In this document: positions 15,879-24,314 of the stretch, one piece after another
Numbering within the stretch: the first letter of the stretch is position 1
Layout of the letters: each line of letters starts with the position of its first letter
DNA from: Aldehydirespirator sp965203575
GTDB taxonomy: Bacteria > Actinomycetota > Acidimicrobiia > Acidimicrobiales > Aldehydirespiratoraceae
Assembly: GCA_965203575.1 (NCBI GenBank)
Contig: OZ241894.1
Location: 558,001-622,000, forward strand
Length of the DNA stretch: 64,000 bases
Direction of reading: 5' to 3'
Notes under the pieces: generated by a model
Database searches by the model: none
What the model saw: only the letters and a program-made list of their open reading frames with translations
What the model was told of the DNA's origin: nothing
Program-made: the position numbers and the translations under genes

Positions 15879-17116
15879 ACAACCCCCACCAAGACCACCG
15901 AGACGATCAGGGTGAAGGCCCCGGCCAAGTCCAGTGACGAGGTGACCATGGGAATGCCGTAGGTGTCGGGGTCGACTCCGAACCGCACTGCCGCGAGCGT
16001 TCCGTAGTAGGCGACCACCACGATCAGCACCGTGGCCAGCAGGCCGCCGAGCACAGCCACCGCGACCAGGTCTGCCAGCGGGGGGCCGGCATAGCCCGTC
16101 AGACCGGCCGCCATCGACGACACCAGACCGAGCAGCGCGAACACCGGGAGCGACAGCGCGAAAGTGGTGGCGAGATCGACTCTTGCCTCCCCCGAGGGCA
16201 CCACGGAGGGCCTGGCCAGGCCCAGATGCAGCTTGGTGGACAGGCGGCTCGACAGCACCCCCCCGAGCGCTCCGGCCGTGGCCAGGTAGCCCGGCAGCAG
16301 AACGAGCAACACCGGGAAGGTGACGAAGTCCTCGATGCGCTTCTCGACCGTGATCCCGGCCACCAGGTCGAGCATTCCCGCCGCGATCAACACGGGGATC
16401 GACTCGCGCATGATCGTGCGCAACTCCAGAAGCCTGCTCCGCAGCCCCCACGCCACCGACAACGCGGCCAGGACCCCCAGCACCCACGCCATCGACGGCG
16501 TGAGAATATCGAACCCTGCGAACTCGGCCGCGACCACCAGCGAGGGCAGTGTCACGACATCGCCTGCGACCGTCACCATCGGCGCGACCACGTTGTCGAG
16601 ATCCCAGCCGAACCGCACTGCTCCGGCCGTGGTCGCCAGGGTGATCGCCAGCACGACGAAGGCAGCGATCAGACACCCCAGCGCCGAGATCACCACGAAG
16701 TCCGAGAGGCTCATCGTCGGCGAGACGTTGAAGGCCAGCGCGATGCCCTTCGCCATGATGGCCAGTACCACACCCAGCGCGAGGCTCAAAGCCACGGAAG
16801 CGACCGCGTTCTGCGCCATCACCGAGTCCCGCCGGCTCGACAGCCGGAGTGTGCCCGCGTGGATGGCGGTGCCGAGCCGGCTGCCCAGCGCCCCGAAGAT
16901 GTTGCCCTTCACCGCGATCGCCGCCGGCACCAGCAGCAACAAACCCGGCAATTCCTCAAGCGTGTCGATGATGGAGGCCAGGATCAGACCGGCAACGAGG
17001 CTGGCGAGGGCAGCCATCACCAGCGCGGCGAAGGCACTGCGCACCGCCAGCAGGTCGCGCACCCAGCGCGTGGCCCCCCGCATCAGCGCCTGCGGAATGC
17101 GACCGCGTGCAGCCAT
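15875..17116 (-). CDS. Duplicated MgtE/SLC41-type divalent cation transporter
   Basis: A 413-residue membrane protein made of two homologous MgtE-type membrane halves. Matching motifs occur in each half: LLLVPAAIAVKGNIFGALGS against VLLLPGYLATAGALGGVLSS, and AVRFGWDLDNVVAPMVT against AVRFGVDPDTYGIPMVT. The two-repeat layout without an N-terminal CBS domain is like eukaryotic SLC41 rather than dimeric bacterial MgtE. The substrate is probably Mg2+ or another divalent cation. The first residues (MAARGRIPQALMRG) are basic and cytosolic. The tandem PhoU-RCK_C gene follows and is probably its regulator. Confidence 0.87.
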   Translation of the reverse strand: MAARGRIPQALMRGATRWVRDLLAVRSAFAALVMAALASLVAGLILASIIDTLEELPGLLLLVPAAIAVKGNIFGALGSRLGTAIHAGTLRLSSRRDSVMAQNAVASVALSLALGVVLAIMAKGIALAFNVSPTMSLSDFVVISALGCLIAAFVVLAITLATTAGAVRFGWDLDNVVAPMVTVAGDVVTLPSLVVAAEFAGFDILTPSMAWVLGVLAALSVAWGLRSRLLELRTIMRESIPVLIAAGMLDLVAGITVEKRIEDFVTFPVLLVLLPGYLATAGALGGVLSSRLSTKLHLGLARPSVVPSGEARVDLATTFALSLPVFALLGLVSSMAAGLTGYAGPPLADLVAVAVLGGLLATVLIVVVAYYGTLAAVRFGVDPDTYGIPMVTSSLDLAGAFTLIVSVVLVGVV

Positions 17117-17194
17117 GCAGCAAGTGTGCTCCGTCAAGCGGGGCTTCGGCACGATCTTGCGCGTGGCATCATCCCGCTTGGCTACCGTGCAGGC

Positions 17195-17989
17195 GTGACA
17201 GTGATCGCTCTGGTGAACCAGAAGGGCGGAGTCGGCAAGACGACCACGGCGCTCGGGCTGGCGTCGGCTGCCTGGGCACGACGGATTCCAAGCCTTGTGA
17301 TCGACCTCGATCCTCAGGGCAACGCAACCACCGGACTCGGGCTGTGGGCACCTGACACCAACGTGGACGAAGCCCTGGCGTCCGACCGGCCCGGAGCCGT
17401 CGCGAACCTGGCCGTTCCGTCGGGATGGCCCGACGACAAGGGCCTGCCCCCGAAGGTCGTGGCATCCACTCCAGCGCTGGCGGGCCGGGAGCGGCAGTTG
17501 CTCTCCGACCCAGTCGGCGCCCAGGACCGCCTCCGGGTGGCTCTGTCGGGAAACCAGAGCCTCGTGCTGATCGACTGCCCCCCGTCGCTCGGGCTCTTGA
17601 CCATCAACGGCCTGTTCGCCGCGGACGCAGCCCTGGTAGTCACCGAGCCGAGCGCGTGGGCCTCCGACGGGGTCAGCGAGATCATGCGGACCATCGAACG
17701 CGTCGCGGCCAGGAAGCCGTCCGGCCTCCGAGTTGCGGGAGTAGCCGTCAACCGCCTCGCTCGCACCCGGGATTCCCGCTACTGGAACGAGCAGCTCATC
17801 GCCGACCACGGTCAGCTGGTGCTGCCTCCGGTCCGCTTGCGGGCTGCGGTGGCAGAGGCCGCCGCTCGCTCGCGTCCCATTCACGCCCTGCCACCCCGTC
17901 GAGGCGCAGCCGAGGCGTGCGCCGAGTTCGATCTCCTCTACGATCTAGTGGTCGGCACACCAGGACCGGAGGATCGCAATGGTCTATGA
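17195..17989 (+). CDS. ParA/MinD-family ATPase
   Basis: A 264-residue deviant-Walker ATPase: NQKGGVGKTTTALGLA (Walker A with signature Lys), VIDLDPQGNATTG (A') and LVLIDCPPSLGLLT (Walker B). It resembles chromosomal or plasmid-type ParA and Soj. No ParB is adjacent, so it may serve an orphan positioning function rather than chromosome segregation. The start is the GTG placing M-T-V-I-A before the first strand; another GTG lies six bases on. It overlaps the following small membrane-protein gene by 11 bases, implying coupled translation and possibly a physical partnership. Confidence 0.88.
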   Translation: MTVIALVNQKGGVGKTTTALGLASAAWARRIPSLVIDLDPQGNATTGLGLWAPDTNVDEALASDRPGAVANLAVPSGWPDDKGLPPKVVASTPALAGRERQLLSDPVGAQDRLRVALSGNQSLVLIDCPPSLGLLTINGLFAADAALVVTEPSAWASDGVSEIMRTIERVAARKPSGLRVAGVAVNRLARTRDSRYWNEQLIADHGQLVLPPVRLRAAVAEAAARSRPIHALPPRRGAAEACAEFDLLYDLVVGTPGPEDRNGL

Positions 17990-18254
17990 CCCCCAGCGCG
18001 ACCAACCCCGCTACCGGCCGAACGGGAACGGGTCCTCGGTCGTCGACACCCTCCTCGACCCGGTGATCGACTCGCCGCGACCCAGTCACGGCGAGCCCCC
18101 TCCGACACCGGGTCCCGGAATCGCTCCCGATCCACCCAGCGCCTGGAGCGAGAGGCTGCTGTACTCGGTGGGGATCTCAACGGTGCTGGGCGCAGCGGTA
18201 GGCCTGGTGGTCCTCGGGTTGCTCTGGAGGGCGTGGAAGCGCCGTTCCCGCTAG
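17979..18254 (+). CDS. Small single-pass membrane protein downstream of ParA
   Basis: A 91-residue protein with a Pro-rich cytosolic N-terminal half (HGEPPPTPGPGIAPDPP), one transmembrane helix near residues 65-86 (SVGISTVLGAAVGLVVLGLL) and a basic C-terminus (WRAWKRRSR). The family is not recognised. Its start lies inside the end of the parA-like gene, so the pair is cotranslated. A membrane tether for the ATPase is a reasonable guess. The stop codon shares the palindrome CTAG with the convergent nuclease gene. Confidence 0.7.
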   Translation: MVYDPQRDQPRYRPNGNGSSVVDTLLDPVIDSPRPSHGEPPPTPGPGIAPDPPSAWSERLLYSVGISTVLGAAVGLVVLGLLWRAWKRRSR

Positions 18255-19141
18255 CCGGCCAGCCTCACCAGATACTCGTCCTCGGCGGCACGCATCTCTG
18301 ATCGCCGACGATTCTCGGCCTGACCCTCGGGGCAGCGCTCGACGTACGGGCAGTAGCCGCACAACGGCCCTGGCCGGGCCGAAAAGTCATCGGCGTGACA
18401 TGCGTCCCCGATCGCGTTCCATGTCGACGTCAGTTGCTCCACGGCACCCTCGATCTCAACGGGGGTCACGGCCGTGGCCACGATCTTCTGGCCCAGGTAC
18501 AGCAGCTGCGCCCTCACCGGCCGCTCGCCCGTCTCAGCAGCTACCGCGGCCGCGTAGAGCAGCACCTGCTGGAGTCGACTGGGCGCGTACCGCGGTGTGG
18601 GCGCCCGGCCCGACTTGTAGTCGCTGATCACGAGACCGTCCGGCTCGGATTCGACTCGGTCCACGACGCCCCGGAAGGGCACTCCGTCCAGCGTCACCGA
18701 CAGTTGCTGCTCGGTGGCTTGCACTTCCACACCCGACGGGTCCTCGAGCTCCCACAGCCCCTCGATCGCCCGCCAAGCCTTCCAGCGGAACTCCAGCGCC
18801 TGCTCGTCGTCGAGTTCCAGGTCGCGGTAGTCGTCGCTACCCGACATCTCGGGCCAGGATGCCCGAGCAATCCGGCGAGCGTCGTCCTTGGTCCGCCGGA
18901 CCGGGTGCCGCTGCATGAGGTGCTCGAGCACTCGATGGGCGAACGTGCCGACCAGGGCGCCCTCGCCGGGGGGATCGGGCAGGCGGTCCACATAGCGGAA
19001 TCGCCAGCGGCGGGGGCACTGCTCGAACGTCGCCGCCCCCGACGGTGAGAGCCTCTCGGGCGGGCTCGGGCGACCGTCCTCGCCGACCGCTCCGACGCCT
19101 GCCGGGTCGAGCATGTCGGCCGGATCGAACTCGAGCTGCAT
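18251..19141 (-). CDS. RecB-family PD-(D/E)XK nuclease with Fe-S cysteines
   Basis: A 296-residue Cas4/AddB-C-terminal-like nuclease. The family opening LSPSGAATFEQCPRRWRFRY is followed by GTFAHRVLEHL. The catalytic core is GVVDRVESEPDGLVISDYKSG, with Asp and the D-x-K pair. The C-terminus has CGYCPYVERCP; with the Cys in FEQC this could make a 4Fe-4S site. Standalone members of this group are widespread in Actinobacteria and are assumed to act in DNA repair. No helicase or CRISPR gene is adjacent. It ends convergently with the ParA operon. Confidence 0.9.
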   Translation of the reverse strand: MQLEFDPADMLDPAGVGAVGEDGRPSPPERLSPSGAATFEQCPRRWRFRYVDRLPDPPGEGALVGTFAHRVLEHLMQRHPVRRTKDDARRIARASWPEMSGSDDYRDLELDDEQALEFRWKAWRAIEGLWELEDPSGVEVQATEQQLSVTLDGVPFRGVVDRVESEPDGLVISDYKSGRAPTPRYAPSRLQQVLLYAAAVAAETGERPVRAQLLYLGQKIVATAVTPVEIEGAVEQLTSTWNAIGDACHADDFSARPGPLCGYCPYVERCPEGQAENRRRSEMRAAEDEYLVRLAG

Positions 19142-19214
19142 GCCGCCGTTCTAGTTGATGGGTGAGACAGCGGCACGGATGCGCAAGCCGCCGACCCGAG
19201 CCGGCGTGCTGCTC

Positions 19215-21446
19215 CTAGATGTCGAGGGTCGCCTCGTCCACGAGGGAGGAGTTCTCGACCAGGTAGTCGCGGCGCACTGCCACGTCGCTGCCCATCAGAA
19301 CGTCGAACATCTCCGCCGCGGCGTCGGCCTGCTGGGCGTCGGCCATGGTGAGGCGGCGCAGGGTGCGGGTCGCGGGATCGAGCGCACAGTGCCGGAGTTC
19401 GTCGGTGTTCATCTCCCCCAACCCCTTGAAGCGCTGCCATTTCAAGTTCTCAGGCCTGCGCTTGCCCCGGCAGAGCTCGCCGGTGATGCGGTCTCGCTCC
19501 TCGTCCGAATAGGCCCGGTAGGTCCGGTCCCCGACCCTTGCGGTGTACAGCGGCGGCTGGGCCGAGAAGACACGGCCCTGAACGAGCATCTCCCGCATGT
19601 ACCCGTGGATGAGGGTCAGCAGCAGGCAGCGGATGTGACTGCCGTCGACGTCTGCGTCGCACAGGATGACGATCCGGCCGTAGCGAGCGGCCTCGATGTC
19701 GAAGGCGTCGCCCGCGCCGGCGCCCATGGCGGTGAAGATCGCCTGCGCCTCGGCGTTGTCGAGCACCTGCTTGGGGCTTGCCTTGGCTGCGTTCACGATC
19801 TTGCCCCGCAGCGGGAGGATGGCCATGAATTCCGAATCACGGCCCCGCTTGGCCGGTCCCGCCGCCGAGTCGCCCTCCACCAGGACCAGTTCGGCCCGGT
19901 CACCGTGGACCCGGCAGTCGGCCAGCTTGTCCGGCATGCCGGTCGAGCCGAGACTGGCCGCCTTGCGCTTGGTGTCGAGCATCTGCTTGGAGGCGACGCG
20001 GTTCACCACCGCAGCAGCCACCTTGTCGCCGATGGCCTTCACCTGCGAGCGAGGACCGCCGCCCGGCTCGAACCACTCCTTGAGCTGCTCGTAGGTGATC
20101 CGGGCCACGATGCCCTCAACCGCGGGAGTGCCCAGTTCCTGCTTGGTCTGGCCCCGGAACTGCGGCTCGGAGAACTTCACCTTGACCGCCGCGATGAGCC
20201 CCTCACGCACATCGTCCTTGGTCGCATTGGTCTTGGCCGCGCTGCTCTTGCCGTTCCTGGTGCCCGACCCACTGCTGTCACGGGCCAGCCGGGCCAGCTT
20301 GCGATTGTCCTTGAGCAGCACGCCGTTGACCACCCGCGTCAGCGCCTTGTCGAACCCGGCGAGGTGCGTGCCGCCGGAACTGGTGGGGATCGTGTTCACG
20401 AACGACTCGACGTCGCTGTCGTATCCCGACATCCAGCGGAGCGCGATGTCGACGGTGCACTCTCTCTCGACCTCGGTAATCTTGCCGTCGACGGGCACCT
20501 TCTCCGTGAAGCGCTCGATGCCGTTGATCGTGATGACGCCGCTGACGGCGTCCCCGCCAGATCGTTCCGAACGCTCCTTGACCAGGTCGGCGAGGCCGCC
20601 CCGGCTCACGAATTCGAAGGGCTCGGCGCTCTCACCGGACCGGTTGTCGGCAACCGTCATCCTCAAGCCCGGCACCATGTAGCACATCTGCTTGACCCGG
20701 CTGCGCACCTCGTCGGCGTCGATGCGTGCGTCGGGATGGAAGAGGGCCCTGTCCGGCCAGAACTTCACCTTCGTGCCGGTTGCCTTGGTTCGCCGCGTGG
20801 AAGGACGGACATCGCTGCCGGGGACGAACTTGTTTCCGACGAAGTGGCCCGGCTCCTGATCCTTGAAGCTCAACTCGTGGACGTACCCGTCTCGACGCAC
20901 TTCGACATCGAGTCGGGTGGACAGGGCGTTCACGACAGACGCCCCCACGCCGTGCAGCCCGCCGGAGGCCTTGTAGGCGCCTTCGCCGAACTTGCCGCCC
21001 GCGTGAAGCTCGGTGAACACCACTTCCAGGGCCGAAACGTCGCGGTCGGGATGCTTGTCGACGGGAATGCCCCGACCCTTGTCCGACACCTCGATCGACC
21101 CATCGCGGCGCAGCGTGACATCCACCTTCTTGCCGAAGCCCGCAGCGGCCTCGTCGACAGCGTTGTCAACGATCTCCCATACGAGATGCATGAGGCCTTC
21201 GGACCCGTTGCCGCCGATGTACATGGCCGGGCGCTTGCGAACAGCTTCCAGACCCTCGAGCGTCTCGATGGAGTCGGCGTCGTATGTGTCCGTGGAGCGG
21301 GTCGACGCCCCGTTGGAGCCGTTGCCGGCACGGCCGGCAGCTTCCGGCTCGGCCGCAGACTCCATCTCGATTCCCGGCAACAGTGGTACCTCGACCGCCC
21401 CCGATCCTCTCGTCGACTGGGTTGACGCGGCCACCGGAATCACCAC
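19215..21446 (-). CDS. Type IIA topoisomerase subunit B (ParE/GyrB-like)
   Basis: 743 residues. After a ~37-residue Ser/Gly/Asn-rich N-terminal extension, the GHKL ATPase domain begins (ETLEGLEAVRKRPAMYIGG, EIVDNAVDEA, SDKGRGIPVD, GGLHGVGASVVNALS). The TOPRIM part has VEGDSAAGPAKRGRD and CDADVDGSHIRCLLLTLIHG, followed by the tail FKGLGEMN. It forms the ATPase/TOPRIM half of a DNA topoisomerase with the next gene. The GTG start overlaps the 3' end of the A-subunit gene by seven bases, so A is read first. An Asn/Gly/Ser/Lys-rich insert (GTRNGKSSAAKTNATKDD) lies in the transducer domain. ParE is preferred over GyrB because of the partner. Confidence 0.88.
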   Translation of the reverse strand: MVIPVAASTQSTRGSGAVEVPLLPGIEMESAAEPEAAGRAGNGSNGASTRSTDTYDADSIETLEGLEAVRKRPAMYIGGNGSEGLMHLVWEIVDNAVDEAAAGFGKKVDVTLRRDGSIEVSDKGRGIPVDKHPDRDVSALEVVFTELHAGGKFGEGAYKASGGLHGVGASVVNALSTRLDVEVRRDGYVHELSFKDQEPGHFVGNKFVPGSDVRPSTRRTKATGTKVKFWPDRALFHPDARIDADEVRSRVKQMCYMVPGLRMTVADNRSGESAEPFEFVSRGGLADLVKERSERSGGDAVSGVITINGIERFTEKVPVDGKITEVERECTVDIALRWMSGYDSDVESFVNTIPTSSGGTHLAGFDKALTRVVNGVLLKDNRKLARLARDSSGSGTRNGKSSAAKTNATKDDVREGLIAAVKVKFSEPQFRGQTKQELGTPAVEGIVARITYEQLKEWFEPGGGPRSQVKAIGDKVAAAVVNRVASKQMLDTKRKAASLGSTGMPDKLADCRVHGDRAELVLVEGDSAAGPAKRGRDSEFMAILPLRGKIVNAAKASPKQVLDNAEAQAIFTAMGAGAGDAFDIEAARYGRIVILCDADVDGSHIRCLLLTLIHGYMREMLVQGRVFSAQPPLYTARVGDRTYRAYSDEERDRITGELCRGKRRPENLKWQRFKGLGEMNTDELRHCALDPATRTLRRLTMADAQQADAAAEMFDVLMGSDVAVRRDYLVENSSLVDEATLDI

Positions 21447-24025
21447 CTTCCCGGCGCCAGCACATGGATGCGACGCTCGAGGCGCTGGGGTGAGCGATAG
21501 CGCGCCGTGGGCTCGATCCGTACCGGTACGGGGTGGGGGTCGATCTTGCGGGGGTTGTCGTCTTGACCCATCAAGGCCAGCATGCCGTCGGCAGCCCCTA
21601 CTGCCGCGGCGACAACGGACTCCCCGGGCTGGAGCTTCACAACGAGCACGCCCTGGCCTCCCCTGCCCTGCGTCGGCAGCTCCGAGCAGTACGTGGCCTT
21701 GACACCGCTCCCGGCACCCGTCGTGCTCGTTGCGACCGTCAGCACCGGGTCGCCGATCACGGCTCCCGCGCCCACCAGCACCGAACCGTCGCGCAGCTTG
21801 ATGCCGACCATGCCCGCCGCGCCGCGACGCTGCACCCGAACCGACGAGGCTGCCATGCGCAGCGCTCTCCCGTCATCGGCCGCCAGCACAAGGTCCACGT
21901 CGTCGGGGGCGGTGAAGGCGCAGGCCAGCCTGTCGCCGGCACCCAGCGAGACCAGTGACGCCCCCGGAGCCACGCCGAGCACCTCGTGGGCCTCGATCCG
22001 CTTGATGCCGCCGCTTGCCGTCACCATGACGAGCCGGTCGCTGCCTGCTGCGACGAGGGCCAGGACGCTCTCGCCGGCGTCCAGATCGAGGACGGATGAG
22101 ACGTCCGCGCCGCGGACGCGGTTGTTCGCCTCCGGGATCTCCGCGCCGAGCGCGCCGAGCGCTCGTCCCGCGCTGGTCACCGCGACCACGGGAGTTCCGG
22201 TAGAGGCCACGACCCTGGCCGCGATCAGATCGTGGCGTCCGGGTGATGCCCGCCGGTCTCCCTTCAGGGATGCCCGCCCGATATGGCCGCTGGTGGACAC
22301 CGTCACCACGCACGGCAGATCAGGCCCGAGATCGGCTGGCTCTGGTGTGGCCGCCGAGGCAGCCCCGTCGCCCGAATGCCCGGCTAGCTCGCGTTCAGCG
22401 ACCTCGGCGGTGACTATCCGGCTGCGCCGCGGCCGGCCGTGGTCGTCGACGATCCGCCGCAACTCCTTGCGCACGATGGCCCGTTGTCTGCGGTTGCTGG
22501 CGAGTATCTCCTTGAAGTCACTGATGTCGGCTCTAAGGCCTTCGGCCTCCGCATCCAGTCTCTCGCGCTCCAGGGCTGTGAGCCGCCGGAGCGCCATGTC
22601 GAGGATGTGGTTTGCCTGTACTTCGGTCAGGCCGAACCGGGCCATGAGCCCCGCCCTTGCCTCCGTGGCGTCCCTGGAGCCGCGGATCAGGGCCACTACC
22701 TCGTCGATGTTGTCGAGGGCGGCGATCAGGCCGTCCACGATGTGCAGGCGCTCGTCGGCCCGTCGCAGGCGGTGGCGGGTACGGCGCACGACGACTTGGA
22801 GACGGTGCGCCACGTAGTGCTCGCAGAGCTCCCGCAGCCCGACTGTGGTGGGGACACCGTCGACCAGCACCACGTTGTTGACGCTCAGACTCTCCTCCAG
22901 GGGAGTGTGCCGGTACAGCTCCCCCAGGACCGTGGAAGGATCCGAACCCGGCTTCAGATCGATCTGCAGCCGCAGCCCGTCCATGTCGCTCAAGTCGGCG
23001 ATGCCGGAAACCCCGGTGAGCCGTCCGGCCCCCACCAACTCGGTGATGCGCGACACCACCCGCTCCGGTCCTACGAGGTGGGGCAGCTCGGTGACGATGA
23101 CTGCCTGGCGGCGGCGGGTAATGGACTCGATGCTGGCCCGTGCCCGCACCCTCACCGATCCTCGCCCACAGTCGTAGGCGGCTCGAAGGCCGTCGTCGGC
23201 CACCACGATCCCGCCGCCGGGGAAGTCGGGTCCGGGAACCACGTCCATCAGCTCGTCGGTCGTCGGCCGCGACCGGCGCTTGCGAACCTGCGGGCTGCCT
23301 GACCGGGCCGGCTTGGATTCTGCTGCGGCTTCGCCCGGCTGCTTGCTCATCACCAACTCGATGGCCTCGCCGACCTCGGCCAGATTGTGGGGCACCATGT
23401 TGGTGGCCATGCCCACCGCAATTCCCGCGGTGCCGTTCACGAGCAGGTTGGGCAGCGCCGCGGGCAGGACGACCGGTTCGGTGTCCTCCCCGTCGTAGGT
23501 GGGGCGGAAGTCGACGGTGTCCTCGTCGAGTTCGCCCACCATGTCCATGGCCGCTTCGCTCAGACGGCATTCGGTGTAGCGGGCCGCAGCCGGCGGGTCG
23601 TCGAGACTGCCGAAGTTGCCCTGCGGGTCCACCAGCGCCACCATGCGGCTGAAGTCCTGACCCATCCGGACGAGGGTGTCGTAGATGGCGGCGTCGCCGT
23701 GCGGGTGGTAGCGGCCCATCGTGTCGCCCACGACGCGGGCCGACTTGCGGTATGGAGTGCCCGGGCGCAGACCCATCTGCAGCATCGACCACAGGACGCG
23801 GCGCTGCACCGGCTTCAGGCCGTCTCGCACATCGGGGATGGCCCGGGAGGTAATGACCGACAGGGCGTAGGCGAGGAACGAGTCGCTCATCTCCTCGGCC
23901 ACCGGCACGTCGTCCACCTGGCGGGCCGGGACGGGGTCGAGGGTCGCGGTAGTCAGTTGCTGTTGTGGTGGTGACACAGTCGTCTCCAGGCTCTGGTTCT
24001 TCTCGAGGCTTCGGGTGCTCCGCAT
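21440..24025 (-). CDS. Type IIA topoisomerase subunit A (ParC/GyrA-like)
   Basis: 861 residues. The breakage-reunion domain starts around MSDSFLAYALSVITSRAIPD, with the catalytic Tyr150 in AARYTECRLSEAAMDMV and the GyrA-type motif DTMGRYHPHGDAAIYDTLVR. The C-terminal beta-pinwheel carries repeated blades (VVAVTSAGRALG, LVMVTASGGIKR, ALRMAASSVRVQRRGAAG). The place where gyrase has its GyrA box (QRRGGKG) reads KGDRRASPGRHD, so a wrapping gyrase is doubtful and a topoisomerase IV-like decatenase is favoured (inference). A Ser/Arg-rich insertion follows the active site (SKPARSGSPQVRKRRSRPTT). Confidence 0.88.
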   Translation of the reverse strand: MRSTRSLEKNQSLETTVSPPQQQLTTATLDPVPARQVDDVPVAEEMSDSFLAYALSVITSRAIPDVRDGLKPVQRRVLWSMLQMGLRPGTPYRKSARVVGDTMGRYHPHGDAAIYDTLVRMGQDFSRMVALVDPQGNFGSLDDPPAAARYTECRLSEAAMDMVGELDEDTVDFRPTYDGEDTEPVVLPAALPNLLVNGTAGIAVGMATNMVPHNLAEVGEAIELVMSKQPGEAAAESKPARSGSPQVRKRRSRPTTDELMDVVPGPDFPGGGIVVADDGLRAAYDCGRGSVRVRARASIESITRRRQAVIVTELPHLVGPERVVSRITELVGAGRLTGVSGIADLSDMDGLRLQIDLKPGSDPSTVLGELYRHTPLEESLSVNNVVLVDGVPTTVGLRELCEHYVAHRLQVVVRRTRHRLRRADERLHIVDGLIAALDNIDEVVALIRGSRDATEARAGLMARFGLTEVQANHILDMALRRLTALERERLDAEAEGLRADISDFKEILASNRRQRAIVRKELRRIVDDHGRPRRSRIVTAEVAERELAGHSGDGAASAATPEPADLGPDLPCVVTVSTSGHIGRASLKGDRRASPGRHDLIAARVVASTGTPVVAVTSAGRALGALGAEIPEANNRVRGADVSSVLDLDAGESVLALVAAGSDRLVMVTASGGIKRIEAHEVLGVAPGASLVSLGAGDRLACAFTAPDDVDLVLAADDGRALRMAASSVRVQRRGAAGMVGIKLRDGSVLVGAGAVIGDPVLTVATSTTGAGSGVKATYCSELPTQGRGGQGVLVVKLQPGESVVAAAVGAADGMLALMGQDDNPRKIDPHPVPVRIEPTARYRSPQRLERRIHVLAPGRW

Positions 24026-24224
24026 ACCGCCGTGGGCCTGGCCCGTCGGGGATTCAGATGCGGCTCACCGATGGGATCGAAGGTAGCGGCTGAGGCTCGA
24101 AGGTTCAGTGACCCCGCAGAGCCATCGGCACCGGCGGGACTCGGACTTGAGCGAGTCGAGCGACGATGGTCGCCGCTGGTTGAGACGAGCCGGTCGCCGC
24201 CCCCGTCAGCCGCACGGCCGCCAG

Positions 24225-24314
24225 CCTCACCCGGCACCCGGTGGATCGCGACCACACCGCTCGCCAAGATTACGCTGCCGGCTGCCGCCCTCACCCGGCA
24301 CCCGGCGGATCGCG
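24225..24314. repeat. Direct repeat duplicating the 3' end of the HNH gene
   Basis: 26 bases at 24225-24250 recur at 24289-24314 with one mismatch. The second copy spans the last codons and stop of the minus-strand HNH gene (RDPPGAG, stop), so the first copy is a duplicated gene tail. The rest of the 265-bp space up to the ParC-like gene shows no gene. Confidence 0.7.

Noticed and set aside
19155..21425. Very long plus-strand frame of ~756 codons across the topoisomerase B gene
   Set aside because: It is antisense to a gene with complete GHKL and TOPRIM motifs; its His/Arg/Val-rich sequence is the usual shadow of GC-rich coding DNA.
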